Shown here piece after piece: positions 50,522-61,098 of a stretch of DNA of 64,000 nt; positions within the stretch are counted from its first letter, which is position 1; the number at the start of each line of letters is the position of its first letter. A program made the position numbers and the translations under genes. This stretch comes from Trichopria drosophilae (lineage: Eukaryota; Arthropoda; Insecta; Hymenoptera; Diapriidae). The notes beneath the pieces were generated by a model. That model was not told the DNA's origin. It did not search any database and was given only the letters and a program-made list of their open reading frames with translations. Location of the stretch: the NCBI GenBank assembly GCA_030407085.1, contig CM059582.1:133489501-133553500 (forward strand), written 5' to 3'.

Positions 50522-52083
50522 ATGAATAAGATAAAGGACATATTGGCGTCCCCAGCAGCAAAAAAAATACGAGATCGCAATATACCGTCGCGAAAAAAGA
50601 AACCGAAAACGGCGGATTTCGGAGAAACCTCGTCGAGCGACACAAGCTCACGGGACCATTCCCCAGAAAATAGTTCAAATTCGCGCGATATTACCCCAGA
50701 GAAAAAGCCGTATTTAACGGAAAATTCTCCCAACAAAATTTTATATTTGCAAGAAACCTCCTCAGAGGAAGTTCCGGGGTTAACGATAACCATCTCAGAT
50801 AAAAATCAGATTTCGGTAGAACAGAAACCGAGAATTATGGGGGACAATCAGAATACCAACGAGTAATTTCTCCCAACGGGACCCTGCACCCTAACATTAC
50901 GGACGTCCGCGAATGACGTCATCGCCGGCGTGCCCGAATTTTACGGTAATAGGGAAACGTATCCTTATTTTTCAAGCGCATGCCGGGATGCTTTAGCACA
51001 ACTCCCAGAAGGTAGCCGACCTTTATTTAAATTATTACTGAGAGGGAAAGTTAAGGGGAAGGCCGAAAGGTTCGCAAGACACAGCGGGTATATGATACCA
51101 TTGAGGTGCTCTTCAACGCCATGGACAAGGTCTACGGACACCGAGAGGACCCGCACATATACCTATCAAAAATTCCAACTTTTTTTCAGCGTAACGACGA
51201 AACCGCGGGAGACTTCGGTACGCGAATAACCGATATGTGCACGGATGCACTCGCCGCGACTGCCGCGTCAACAGAATTAACGGCCGAATGTAAAGCTAGT
51301 TTAACGGCGTTAATAAATAAAAAATCTTTAGACCAATTTATAGCGGGATTAAAGGGAGATATGGAATTCAGGGTACGAGCGGAACGTCCAAAAACGTTGC
51401 AGGAAGCCACCGATCATGCCAATCTATTAGAACGCGTGTATAGAGAGAAATACGAACGGGCGGCCCCCCGAACACTGGAAAACAAGAGGGCGGAACGAGC
51501 GGTTTCCGCGAGAATAGTAAATGCCGAAGACAATTATCTTGCAAATTCGCGTTATGATATGTCGGATATGTCAGAATACGTGTGTAGCTATTGCGATTTA
51601 GTCGGACACGGAGAGGAAACATGCGAATCTCGAGCATATAACGAGATAGTTTGTAGTTATTTCAAACGAATCGGTCATACACGGGACCGATGTTTAACAC
51701 TGAACAGCTTTAACAGACGAGGTCAAACACGACAGATAAACCCAAATAGAAATACGGGTAATTATAATGCGAATGTACACCAACACAGTTACAACCCGTG
51801 GCGAGACTTGCAAAATTTTAGTAGACACCCACGGTACTCAAATCAAAGTTCGCAAAACTTCGATAGGAACTTGGGGTACTCGAACCAAAATCGGAAAAAT
51901 TTCAATGGCAATGCGGAAAATTATAACCGGCGAAATCCGAATTACAACCCACCGCGAAATTACAGCGGGAACAACCCAAATGAAGCAAAACGCGGGGGAA
52001 ACGTCCAACGACCCGAACAAAATGACGGGCGGGAAAATTTGCGGCGAAACGCTCAACAAATGAATGAATGTCCCAACGGTTAG
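50522..52083 (+). pseudogene. gag of the gypsy element (broken)
   Basis: Structural protein for the element's particle. A first segment (50522-50866) starts at an ATG and is Lys/Ser/Glu-rich. An in-frame TAA at 50864-50866 separates it from the capsid-like segment (50930 on; VPEFYGN, YFSSACRDAL). Near 51085 the frame shifts into the frame that runs to 52083. That last part has a capsid-like C-terminal domain, then a good CCHC knuckle (CSYCDLVGHGEETC), a second knuckle with the second Cys replaced by Phe (CSYFKRIGHTRDRC), and a long Asn/Arg/Tyr-rich tail (about residues 200-320 of that frame). The tail overlaps pol by 16 bases in the -1 frame, a usual gag-pol layout. Confidence 0.8.
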
Positions 52084-54753
52084 AGCAGGCAAAGAGCCCA
52101 AAAACCTTTAAACTATCAGGACACTCGAGCCGAGACTGCGGGATCGAGTGGGCCACGGAAGCAGTCGACAGCATCACAACAGATGAGACTGCTGAAATTA
52201 GCGGAGCCAATATCCGTTATGGAGATGTTGGGCTCTCCAGATGCCCAAGACTAGAGATATCGAGCAAGGATTTGCATTATACCCATGGTATGTTCCTCGT
52301 AGACACCGGTTCCGAAATAAACATTATTAAGCTCTCGAAATTACGTCGAGACATGTATCCGGACCGTACGGTAAAATGTCAACTTAGCGGAATCGGGGAG
52401 GGAATTATCAACACGTTTGGGTGCACAAAGATAAAATTTCAAGGTTTAACGATCGAGGCACAAATCGTATTAGACGATTTCCCGATCCTCGAGGACGGAA
52501 TCCTCGGTGATCCATTTTTGCGAAAATATGACGTCAGTATAGACTATAGGAATGACGCGTTTCAAATTGGGGGGCAAGTGTATCCATTCGCCGGGGCTTA
52601 CTGGGCGGAACTGCCTCAGCGAAGCCGGAAAGTAATTCGCGGGCGTATCACTAATGGTGTAAATTTTGCCCAAGATTGATACAATGGAAGGCGTTTATAT
52701 CGGAAATGCGTTAGTAGAAAATAAGAATGGATACGCGTATGTAATTGCCGCGAACACCACGGACGAAATAGTAAAAACAAATATCCCGGCAACGGCATTG
52801 GAAGAATGCGACATCGCAAGCGAGATCAGATTCGACAGCGACGAAACAGTCGACATAATCAACGACGATCGTCATTCGTCACAGCGCGCAACTGTCCATA
52901 CTACTCACACACATGCGAGTCGGGCGAAACTAGTATCGGCGCTCATGGATTTAAGCGCATTGCTACACGACGAACGAGAGCACGTGGAGTCTCTCGTCGC
53001 GAAACACGCAAATCGGTTTCATCTACCGGGCGAGACGTTAAACGCAACTACGTTGTTCTCGCATCGAATACACACGACGGACGACGTACCGGTCCGCGCG
53101 AAGCGCTTCCGACACCCCTCCCCCCCCCCCCCCATAATCAAGCATGAAATGCAACGGATCGTGACGGAGCAAGAGGCCGCCGGAATCATAAGACACTCAA
53201 CTTCGCCGTACGATTCACCAGCATGGGTCGTACCGAAGAAGGCAGGCCCGAACGGGGAAAAGAAATGGCGACTCGTCATCGATTTTCGGGCGTTGAACGA
53301 GAAAACGATCGGTGATGCGTACCCCATTCCCAATATCACCGACATTTTGGATCAACTCAGGCATGCATCATATTTTACTACACTCGACTTACGATCAGGA
53401 TTCCACCAAATCGAAATGGACAAACGAGACGCACATAAGACGGCGTTCTCTATACCTTATGGGCATTGCGAATATACACGTATGCCCATGGGAATAAAGA
53501 ATGGTCCTAGTGCATTCCAAAGATTGATGGACCTAGCTTTATCAGGTTTACAAGGGATCGAAATGCTCGTATACTTGGATGACATCGTCATCTACGCGAA
53601 GAGCTTGGAAGAACACGGTAAGAAACACGGCAAGGGCGAATTTAACTCTAGAGCCCTTGAAATGCAAGTTCCTGTGCAGAGAGGCAGGGTATTTATGCCA
53701 TATAATTAGCGAGAACCAAGTGAAACCAGATCCCCGAAATTTAGAAGCGGTAGAAAAATTCCCGCGACCCAAGAACCAGAAACAGGTCAAACAATTTCTT
53801 GGCCTGGCATTGGAGATTTGTGGAAGACTTCGCAAAAATCGCATATCCACTCACATTTCTCCTACGAAAAACAACACCCTTTGTATGGAAGAAAGAACAA
53901 GAGGAAGCATTTGGGTTGTTAAAAACAAAGTTATGTTCCCCCCTCCCCCCCCCCCCCCCCATACTAAACCTGCCGGATTTTACAAGACCTTTTATAGTGA
54001 CAACTGACGCATCAGGCTATGGCCTAGGACCGATTTTATCACAGGGAGAAATAGGAAAAGACACTCCAGTGGCATACGCGTCCAGAAATTTGAAAGACGC
54101 CGAAACCCGATATCCCACGGGAGATAAAGAGATGCTAGGCGTAGTTTTCGCGGTCGAACAATTTCGCCCTTACATATACGGAAGAAAAATTACAATAGTC
54201 AAAAGACCACGAACCATTGAAATACCTAAAAAATATGAAAGATTCAAAATTATGCATTCACAGATTTCGAACAAATCTGGAAGACTACGAATACGACGTT
54301 GAATATAAACCGGGTAAATATAATGTAAATGCCGATGCATTATCACGAAACCCGCCCGACGGAATCGAACGTCCAGAAGATGGTAGTGACGAAAAAGAGA
54401 GCCCGCCAGTAGCAGCAAACTTGTTACCGCTCAGAAAACAAAAACCAATAGACCGAGGGTCAAAACGACGGAAGGAAATCCACCAGTATAACACTCGCCG
54501 ACGATCGGAGTCGAGTTCGGGAAACCCAGCTGACCGCAAGATGAGACGGCTGGACGATAATACCGATGCCACAACAATACCAGATAATGGAAAAGAAACG
54601 TCGAAAGGAACTGTAAAATTGCCAAGGAAACCAAAGGGTTCCTCGGTAAGTAAATACTGGAGTTGGAAAATAATTGAAGCTGACGCGCAGAAAACCCCGA
54701 TGAAACTTACAGATGCCGGGAAGACGATCAGCCAGGCGATTTACGCCACATAA
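52068..54753 (+). pseudogene. pol: aspartic protease, reverse transcriptase and RNase H (frameshifted)
   Basis: Polyprotein of the gypsy element, spread over several frames. Protease is in 52068-52679: LVDTGSE with the catalytic Asp codon at 52302, and DGILGDPFL as the second signature. Near 52668 the frame changes to 52666-53709, holding the RT: YDSPAWVVPKK, WRLVIDFRALN, TLDLRSGFHQI, TRMPMGIKNGPSAFQ and catalytic YLDD (53572-53583). Frame changes near 53630 and 53810 lead through LTLEPLKCKFL and QVKQFLGL to the RNase H frame (VTTDASGYGLG, GDKEMLGVVFAVEQF). A further shift near 54200 destroys the TDH region, and VEYKPGKYNVNADALSRNP follows in frame to 54753. Two C-runs (53120-53133, 53945-53960) add prolines at normally compact sites. 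Confidence 0.88.
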
Positions 54754-56032
54754 CCCGTCGAATTCGCACGAGAATCGACATGACGCGCAAAATGTCGCGG
54801 AGAATAATATACAAAACCCACCCACGCCAATACAGGCAGAGGAGCCGCACTTGGCCCCAACGTTAATAATGGATACCGATTCTCTAATGGAAGGTTCCGA
54901 CGTTTCCCAAAATATCATTTCAGACATTACAAATTTTGTGGCGAATCGGGATGAGGATTATAGGGTCAGATGGGAAGACCGAATGGGCCATTGGCCGACC
55001 GAATATATTGTCCCGGAAAAATACGAAAGTGTCAAAGAGGACGTCCAGGGGATGATAGCGAGAGAAAAACATACAGTCTCCCCGCAACAATCGACAGCAG
55101 TGGAACCCTCCTCCGTGCGCAATGAAAGAGAAAAAGTAAATAGACCTTGGAAACAACGCTATCGAATGGACATTAAGGTACAACGATTAGATAATAACGA
55201 AGGTGACAGTGAAAGCTCCGAAACTGAGAATAATTTAAAGAAACGTCGAAAGAAGAAATTACGAAAACCGGATTAAAGGCGCAAAGAGCGCGAGAAACCA
55301 ATTTCAGACGATGACAGAATACAACATAGACACACGCAAGGAAACAATGAACGGCCTGGAGAACACATGTTACCAACGAGTAACAAGGACGCACAAAACA
55401 GAGCCACACATCCAAGGGAAACATCACTCGTGTTGAGGGAAGGAGAAGAAGACCCCAAACAACGATGCGACTCGCTCGCGGGATACTACAGCGATTGCCG
55501 AGAGGCGCGCCGTAAAGAGCGTAGGTCCGCAACGTTTAGCGCGGACGAAAAATTAAATTATCTAATCGACGGTAAAGACAGCCAAGATACTGCAAAGACA
55601 CCGGCTCGTCGCCCGAGCCATATTAAAATAGGTACGACCACCTCTCCACGGCGCGGGGAGAGAGAGAGTAAATGCATAGAGGGAAAAGACAGCGCTATAG
55701 CAGCCACATACGGCACAAGCAGCGAGAGAGAATTGCCTTCAACGGATGCAAGTGCATCAAGAGAACGACCGAGGGGCACTGAGGTCAGAGTTACCCCCTC
55801 TCCGGTTGTCGAGGAGAATGGGAATATTACAATGAATGAATCACATAACGATAGCTCCGAGAGTTCGGAACGAACTGAGCACACTGCTTCCCCCTCCTCG
55901 CCAAATAAAAAGTGCAGAGACGCGCATGGTGACAATGAAATGTCACTCGGCACAAACAAACATAAAAATTCTCCGCTGTATAATTACATAATAAACGAAC
56001 ATTGCACTGAACCCTACGCGATACTAACATGA

Positions 56033-56391
56033 AATGAAGATGTCGCAATAGATGGAAATTGTCTATTCGACTCACTCATCAAATTACATCACCTCAATAT
56101 GACTCCGGTGGAATTGCGAAAAACTCTATTAAAATTCGGAAAATTGAACGATTGCGCAGAACCAAAAAACACACAAAAGATACTTCTGTCATTCAACGAA
56201 TATGGTGATGACAACCACATTCGATTATTCGCCATGCACTTCGGCATAAATATCTGCGTACATTATAATGATGATCCCATCAAAACGAGATACTTTCATT
56301 TTAAAGTATCCAACGCAACGATTTGGTACCATCTACACTTAGAAAATGAACATTACACGCCATTTTTGAAATTAGTGAGCGAAGAACCATC
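56033..56391 (+). other. OTU-type cysteine protease domain
   Basis: OTU proteases cleave ubiquitin or ubiquitin-like modifiers. About 115 residues begin just after the in-frame TGA at 56030. DGNCLFDSL supplies the catalytic Asp and Cys, in the canonical DGNC[LF] motif. GDDNHIRLFAMHFGINICVHY matches the central helix-strand region. LENEHYTPFLKL supplies the catalytic His followed by an aromatic residue, as usual at the domain end. All three active-site residues are visible and the spacing (about 100 residues from Cys to His) suits a small viral-size OTU. That it is a deubiquitinase is inferred from the family; substrate preference is unknown. Confidence 0.85.
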
Positions 56392-56410
56392 AGAAGAAAG
56401 GTTTTCACCT

Positions 56411-56536
56411 GATCCGGGAGGCGGACACTCCGATCCGGGAGGCGGACCCTCCGATCCAAGAAACGGATCACCTGATCCGGGAGGGGGACCCTCCGATCCG
56501 GGAGACGATTCGCCCGATCCGAGAAATGGATCACCC
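56411..56536 (+). repeat. 21-bp repeat encoding a 7-residue linker
   Basis: Six units of GATCCGGGAGGCGGACCCTC type, encoding DPGGGPS or DPRNGSP variants. This is a flexible linker between the OTU and macro domains. It is in frame throughout. Confidence 0.9.
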
Positions 56537-56719
56537 GACAAAAAGAGAAAAGATAATAATAATGATACTAATATGTCAGAAAACAAATGTGACACTGAAA
56601 ATAGGCCAGAAAATCAGCCTCTGCCAAGCTGAACAACTGACACTGTCGAAGAAACAGACGGACACCAGCTCCAAACACAGACACCGGATTCCCTTGAATC
56701 TGGCGAACCCGCCATTGCA

Positions 56720-57004
56720 ATGTCAAATAAACATCTGACAAGTGAAAAGGGCCATGTTGCATTTTTCACGACCGCTGATTGTCTCCTTGACAGTGAGGTG
56801 GGAAGGCTCCTGCAAGAGAAATCACTCATGACATCACAAAAATTAAAGGATGGCACTCCTACAATTGGCGAAGTCGTAGTAACCAAGACCGGGAGGTATT
56901 TGATGTTTGCCCTGATAGTAAAACCGACTATCAGCGAGAGAGCATCGAAATGCGCCATAAATTCATGTCTGAGGAAACTAAATAGAATAATTAAGGGGGA
57001 GTAA
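56720..57004 (+). other. Truncated macro domain, TARG1/OARD1-like
   Basis: Macro domains of this branch bind ADP-ribose and remove it from proteins. Residues KGHVAFFTTADCLL...VGRLL, GEVVVTKTGRYLMFALIVK and an amphipathic helix ending LRKLNRIIKGE follow the order of the N-terminal two-thirds of TARG1/OARD1-type macro domains. The Lys after FALIV sits where that family has its catalytic Lys. The glycine-rich ligand loop is altered (DSEVG). The C-terminal third, with the Gly-rich loop and catalytic Asp, is absent because the frame stops at 57004 where the inserted DNA begins. The assignment rests on pattern recognition and needs a profile search. Confidence 0.6.
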
Positions 57005-57402
57005 CACCTTTGAGGCTTCAAAAATTGTCAAAAAATTTTTTTCGCTAAAATGCTTCTTTAAGGCATGTAGAATAAGATATTATTAATTCCGAGACAAGTT
57101 TGTACTGAAAATTTTTCAGAATCAGCATTTATGTACATAGGTTCACAGAGCGCATAAAGTGCCTCCGAGCGCTCTCCGAATATTCCGTCTTTGTAACGTA
57201 CCTATCGACAATTTTCAGTTCTAGCTAGTTCGGTAAGTGTATTGTAGTTGGCACCTGATGACATTCTCAATGGAAAACCGTATATTAGTCATATTACTTT
57301 CTATTTCGTGTGTCCACCACGTGTTTCCAACGAACAGTTTCGGTTATATTACCGGCGTCGGCACGTCAATTCGCATTCATTTTATCAAAAATTGAAATAA
57401 AT
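57005..57402 (+). other. 5' flank of the Mutator-like transposase gene
   Basis: About 400 bp without coding signal, starting GTAACACCTTTGAGGC. The gypsy reading frame ends at its left edge, so the insertion junction is near 57000-57005. I found no matching inverted copy of this end near 59200 or 62800. Confidence 0.45.
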
Positions 57403-59151
57403 ATGTCGAGAAAACGAGTTTACAGCAGCCAAAAAGGGTCTAAATTTAATAATTCACGTGCTTCAAAAAGTAAAATATCGAATAGAAAGCCTGTAAATAG
57501 ATATTCAGCAGAAGGCCAAAGTGATGGTGTGAGTGCGTCGGCGAAAAAATTGAAAGACAGTGTTGACGAATATAACATACACGTCGACAATACTTTCGAA
57601 TATCGTTTTATTAATTTTATAACGGTTTTTCAAGCAATTTCACAAATGATTGTGTGCAAAGTATGTGGCTCCAATATAAAATTCGAAGAAGCCAGTAGTC
57701 GTGGCTTAGGATTTAAAATTGTTGTTGTGTGTGATAAGTGCGATCCACGTTATGTTAATTCACGTCCACTTATAAACAATCGCGCTTATGACATAAACCG
57801 TCGAATAATATTTGTAATGAGACTACTCGGCGTCGGAATCAATGGAATAAAGAAATTTTGTGCCTTTATGTGTCTGTCAAATCCCGTATACCAATCGTTT
57901 CATGATCAAATAATTGATGTTATTCGAATTGCCACGAGTTCTGTGTGTGAAAGGTCTATGAAACAAGCAGCTGTAAAAGAAAAGAAAACGTCATCAGAAA
58001 AAGGACAGACTGCCGGAATAACGGTTTCGGGCGACGGGACATGGAGAAAAAAGGGATTTGCGTTCTTGTTCGGTGCCGTGTCTCTCATAGGATGGTATAC
58101 GGGGAAAGTCGTCGATATTTTAGTGAAATCGAAATTTTGTCAAGCCTGTAGTTTATGGAAGGGGAAGGAAAACACAGCTGACTATGAAGAATGGTATGCT
58201 CAGCACGAAGAAACCTGCGAAAAAAATCATAACGGTTCTTCGGGGAAAATGGAGGTCGACGCCGTAATTGAAATGTTTCAACGTTCTGAAGAACTGCACG
58301 ATGTTAAATATTCTAATTACGTCGGAGACGGAGACAGCAAAACCTTCTTGGGAATTTTAAATGTAAACCCTTATGAAGACTTGATTGTAACGAAAAAAGA
58401 ATGTATTGACCACGTTCAAAAACGAATGGGCACGAGATTAAGAAATTTAAAAAAAACTGTACAAGGTCTTGTAGGCCGAGGAAAATTGACGGGGAAACTG
58501 ATCGACGAGTTAACAATATTTTACGGTCTCGCCATCCGAAGAAACACAACATCGATTGAAGCCATGAAACGTGAAATATGGGCAACTTTGTACCATAAAA
58601 TTTCCACGGACAGTAACCCGCAACACGACTACTGTCCAGCCGGAGATAATTCATGGTGTACGTGGCAGAAGGCGAAAGCGCGCAACGAATTGCAACATTA
58701 CCAGCACAAATCGGAGTTACCTGATGAAGTTGTTAAAGCTGTGAAGCCGATTTATGAAGATTTGAGTCGCGATGAGTTATTAACCCGTTGTCTTGGCGGT
58801 TTCACGCAGAACAGCAACGAAAGTTTTAATTCTGTGCTGTGGGCAATAGCACCGAAAACCGTGCACAGTTCGAAGAAAATCGTCGACATAGCTGCCCATA
58901 TTGCTGTCTGCAGTTTCAACGATGGTTTGCACAGCATCATGGAAATTATGCAAATGTTAGGACTGCCTATTAGTAACAAATGCTACAACTTCTGCATGAC
59001 AAGCGACTCAAAGCGCATTTCGGCAGCTGAGAACTCCATCACTTCAGAGGCCCAGGAAGCTCGTAGGCAACATACATCGACGAGAAAACTTGCCGACGAT
59101 GAAGCTGACAATATAGAAGGACAGATGTATGGTGCAGGAATAGCAGATTAA
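57403..59151 (+). CDS. Mutator-like transposase, intact
   Basis: DDE-type transposase of the Mutator-like domain family found in many insect genomes, expected to cut and move its own DNA element. An uninterrupted 582 residues start from the ATG at 57403; an upstream ATG at 57310 would add 31 residues but lacks the basic MSRKR start. The N-terminus is basic and Ser-rich, followed by a CxxC...CxxC zinc-binding pair (CKVCGSN...CDKC). Catalytic motifs are VSGDGTWRKKG (first Asp), YVGDGDSKTF (second Asp) and GGFTQNSNESFNSVLW (Glu). A second metal-binding group lies between them (FCQAC...H...C...GSSGKMEVD). CPAGDNSWC precedes the Glu. Its intactness contrasts with the broken gypsy element around it, so it arrived later. 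No clear terminal inverted repeats were found. Confidence 0.85.
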   Translation: MSRKRVYSSQKGSKFNNSRASKSKISNRKPVNRYSAEGQSDGVSASAKKLKDSVDEYNIHVDNTFEYRFINFITVFQAISQMIVCKVCGSNIKFEEASSRGLGFKIVVVCDKCDPRYVNSRPLINNRAYDINRRIIFVMRLLGVGINGIKKFCAFMCLSNPVYQSFHDQIIDVIRIATSSVCERSMKQAAVKEKKTSSEKGQTAGITVSGDGTWRKKGFAFLFGAVSLIGWYTGKVVDILVKSKFCQACSLWKGKENTADYEEWYAQHEETCEKNHNGSSGKMEVDAVIEMFQRSEELHDVKYSNYVGDGDSKTFLGILNVNPYEDLIVTKKECIDHVQKRMGTRLRNLKKTVQGLVGRGKLTGKLIDELTIFYGLAIRRNTTSIEAMKREIWATLYHKISTDSNPQHDYCPAGDNSWCTWQKAKARNELQHYQHKSELPDEVVKAVKPIYEDLSRDELLTRCLGGFTQNSNESFNSVLWAIAPKTVHSSKKIVDIAAHIAVCSFNDGLHSIMEIMQMLGLPISNKCYNFCMTSDSKRISAAENSITSEAQEARRQHTSTRKLADDEADNIEGQMYGAGIAD

Positions 59152-59229
59152 CGGTGAGTTTTGAGTTATTACAAGTTTTCGTCTTTCAAAACTTTAAACG
59201 CGTTTTCTGAAAAACACCATTTTACAAAT
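59152..59229. other. 3' flank of the transposase gene
   Basis: 78 bp of AT-rich sequence between the transposase stop and the outer inverted-repeat arm. Nothing recognised. Confidence 0.5.
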
Positions 59230-59677
59230 TGGCGCTGTTCCATAGGGGAGAGGTATTGCCAATGAGAACTTTGTTAGCAGGTCCTGTATTGTGAGCACGT
59301 ATTTATTTCCGTCTCGGGACATGGTAGTCGGACCCCATAGCACACATGGATCAGAGTAAGGTTTCGCGGACATTTTTTTTGATGGACCACCCCCTGGCGA
59401 ATTGTTAACCGATCTTGATAAATCTTTTTTTAAAATACTCAGGAATGATAGTAGTATCATTGTAGTATCGCATTTTTGATATCTTGAATATTCGCTGACC
59501 TGTGCGTTCTCAAAGTCACCATTTTTCTCTGATTCCAAACATCTCATCGGAGCATCCACTTTTCGATGAAATTAAAATCATGGCTGTTTAAGTTTCCGGT
59601 GCTCTAAGCTGTTTTGGGGGTCGCTGAATTCGAATCTCGTACTGATTTTCGAAATTCAAAATGGCGGCATCCAAAAT
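59230..59677 (-). repeat. Outer inverted repeat, left arm, with captured integrase piece
   Basis: 448 bp that is the near-exact reverse complement of 62509-62956. The part at 59230-59345 is an inverted copy of the gypsy integrase start (minus strand, WGPTTMSRDGNKYVL). In this copy the integrase frame is open at the point where the right copy has lost one base. Confidence 0.9.
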
Positions 59678-60180
59678 GGCGGACGACTTTAAAAAAAAAA
59701 GCTTAGATTCGCTTGAAACTTGTTACTCGGGGTTTTTTTGGGTTGCTGAATTCGAATCTCGTACTGGATTTTCGAAATTCAAAATGACGGCATCCAAAAT
59801 GGCGGACGAAATTAAAAAAATGCTTAGATTCGCTTGAAACTTGTTACTCGGGGGTTTTTTGGGTCGCTGAATTCGAATCTCATACTGGATTTTCGAAATT
59901 CAAAATGGCGTCATCCAAAATGGCGGACGAATTTTTAAAAAATGCTTAGATTCGCTTGAAACTTGTTACTCGGGGGTTTTGTGGATCGCTGAATTCGAAT
60001 CTTGTACTTAATTTTCGACATTCAAAATGGCGGGATCCAAAATGGCGAACGAATTTAAAAAAAAAATGCTTAGATTCGCTCGAAACTTGTTATTCGGGGA
60101 TCTTTTGGGTCGCTGAGTTCGAATCTCGTACTGGATTTTCGAACTTCAAAATGGCGGCATCCAAAATGACAAATTGGTAA
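59621..60180 (+). repeat. Tandem repeat, five units of ~122 bp
   Basis: The phrase TCGCTGAATTCGAATCTCGT or close variants starts at 59621, 59743, 59864, 59986 and 60110 (steps 121-124). Each unit holds AAAATGGCGGCATCCAAAAT, an A-run, TTAGATTCGCTTGAAACTTG and a G/T-run. Related units occur at 61340-61610 (plus) and at 61620-61900 and 62509-62580 (minus). Confidence 0.9.
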
Positions 60181-61098
60181 AAATTGAACGGGCTTTAAAA
60201 AAGGATCGAATATAGTAAATCCTCTCGTATTCAATTTTGACTAACACAAAAATGAAGCAATTGTGCAGTGTTAAAGAAAATATATATTCGGAAAAAAGGC
60301 GATATCGAGGAAATAAATGTAATGAAAGTAAGTCTCACTGCAACTGCTAGGTATCAGCATTAAATATGATCCCTAAAATATATATAAAATAATGTATGTG
60401 ACATTTAATATTTTTGAATGGGAAACAAATATTTATTACCTGAATCTGACAATTTATATACATTTATATGAGATATTTAATCTCATAATGTACAAAATAT
60501 ATATTACTCGTAAATGTGAACTTTATTCAATTTGACGCCCAGTTTTGAAAATGGATACACTCATATTGTGGAAATATTTTTCAGCATATACCACGTTTGT
60601 CAAATTAATACACTAATATGAATGAAGCGTATAATGCTTCTTAACAGTGTCAATATACAAAATTTTTTTATCAAATATGTTATTAAATTAATTTGTCCAA
60701 ATAGATGCAATATAAATTAACAAAACAGGAAATATGAAAATCATAGAAAAATAAAACAAGATAGAGGAATTTAAAAAAAAAGTTCACATTTTTTAGAAAA
60801 ATTCGAATCCCTTACGATGAAATTGTGAATAAATAAAGTGAAGAATTATGCGCGGTTACAAGAAAAAAAATTGCCGTCATATGACCGGCTGAAGAAAGTG
60901 AAAATTGCTTTTGCTCTCGTAATTGTAATTAAACTATTTTGACCTACTATTATAGTATCATTCGCCTTCCAACTAAGCACAGCAAACTTCATTCGGAAAG
61001 TTTGAATGTGCGGCTTATAAAATTCACGGTTTTCTGCAAGTTCTGAAGTCTAAAAAATTGTTGTAAAAAACATATTCCTTTCTTGACTTACTTATTAT
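60181..61098. other. AT-rich interior, nothing recognised
   Basis: About 0.9 kb with many short stops in all frames. No gene or repeat identified. Confidence 0.5.

Larger units (their letters stand above)
54713..57004 (+). pseudogene. Extra pol-region reading frame with OTU protease and macro domain
   Basis: One reading frame of about 763 codons, interrupted only by three stops (55274-55276, 56030-56032, 56630-56632), follows RNase H where a gypsy element would normally proceed to integrase. The N-terminal ~430 codons are hydrophilic, rich in Ser/Glu/Lys/Arg and probably disordered (SSETENNLKKRRKKKLRK near 55210-55275). Next come an OTU domain, a 7-residue Gly/Pro repeat linker, and a truncated macro-like domain that runs into the inserted DNA at ~57005. 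The frame probably joins the RNase H frame through an indel near 54715, so both domains would be part of pol; an internal start at 54713 is the alternative. The stops are probably decay, since the protein signal continues across each. Confidence 0.75.

Noticed and set aside
55173..56762. Several minus-strand open frames of 60-133 codons opposite the OTU/macro region
   Set aside because: No domain; they mirror the plus-strand frame, which has recognisable motifs.
59194..59559. Separate minus-strand gene, and its plus-strand twin at 62628-62963
   Set aside because: They are the two arms of one inverted repeat; only the last ~38 codons (integrase) look coding.
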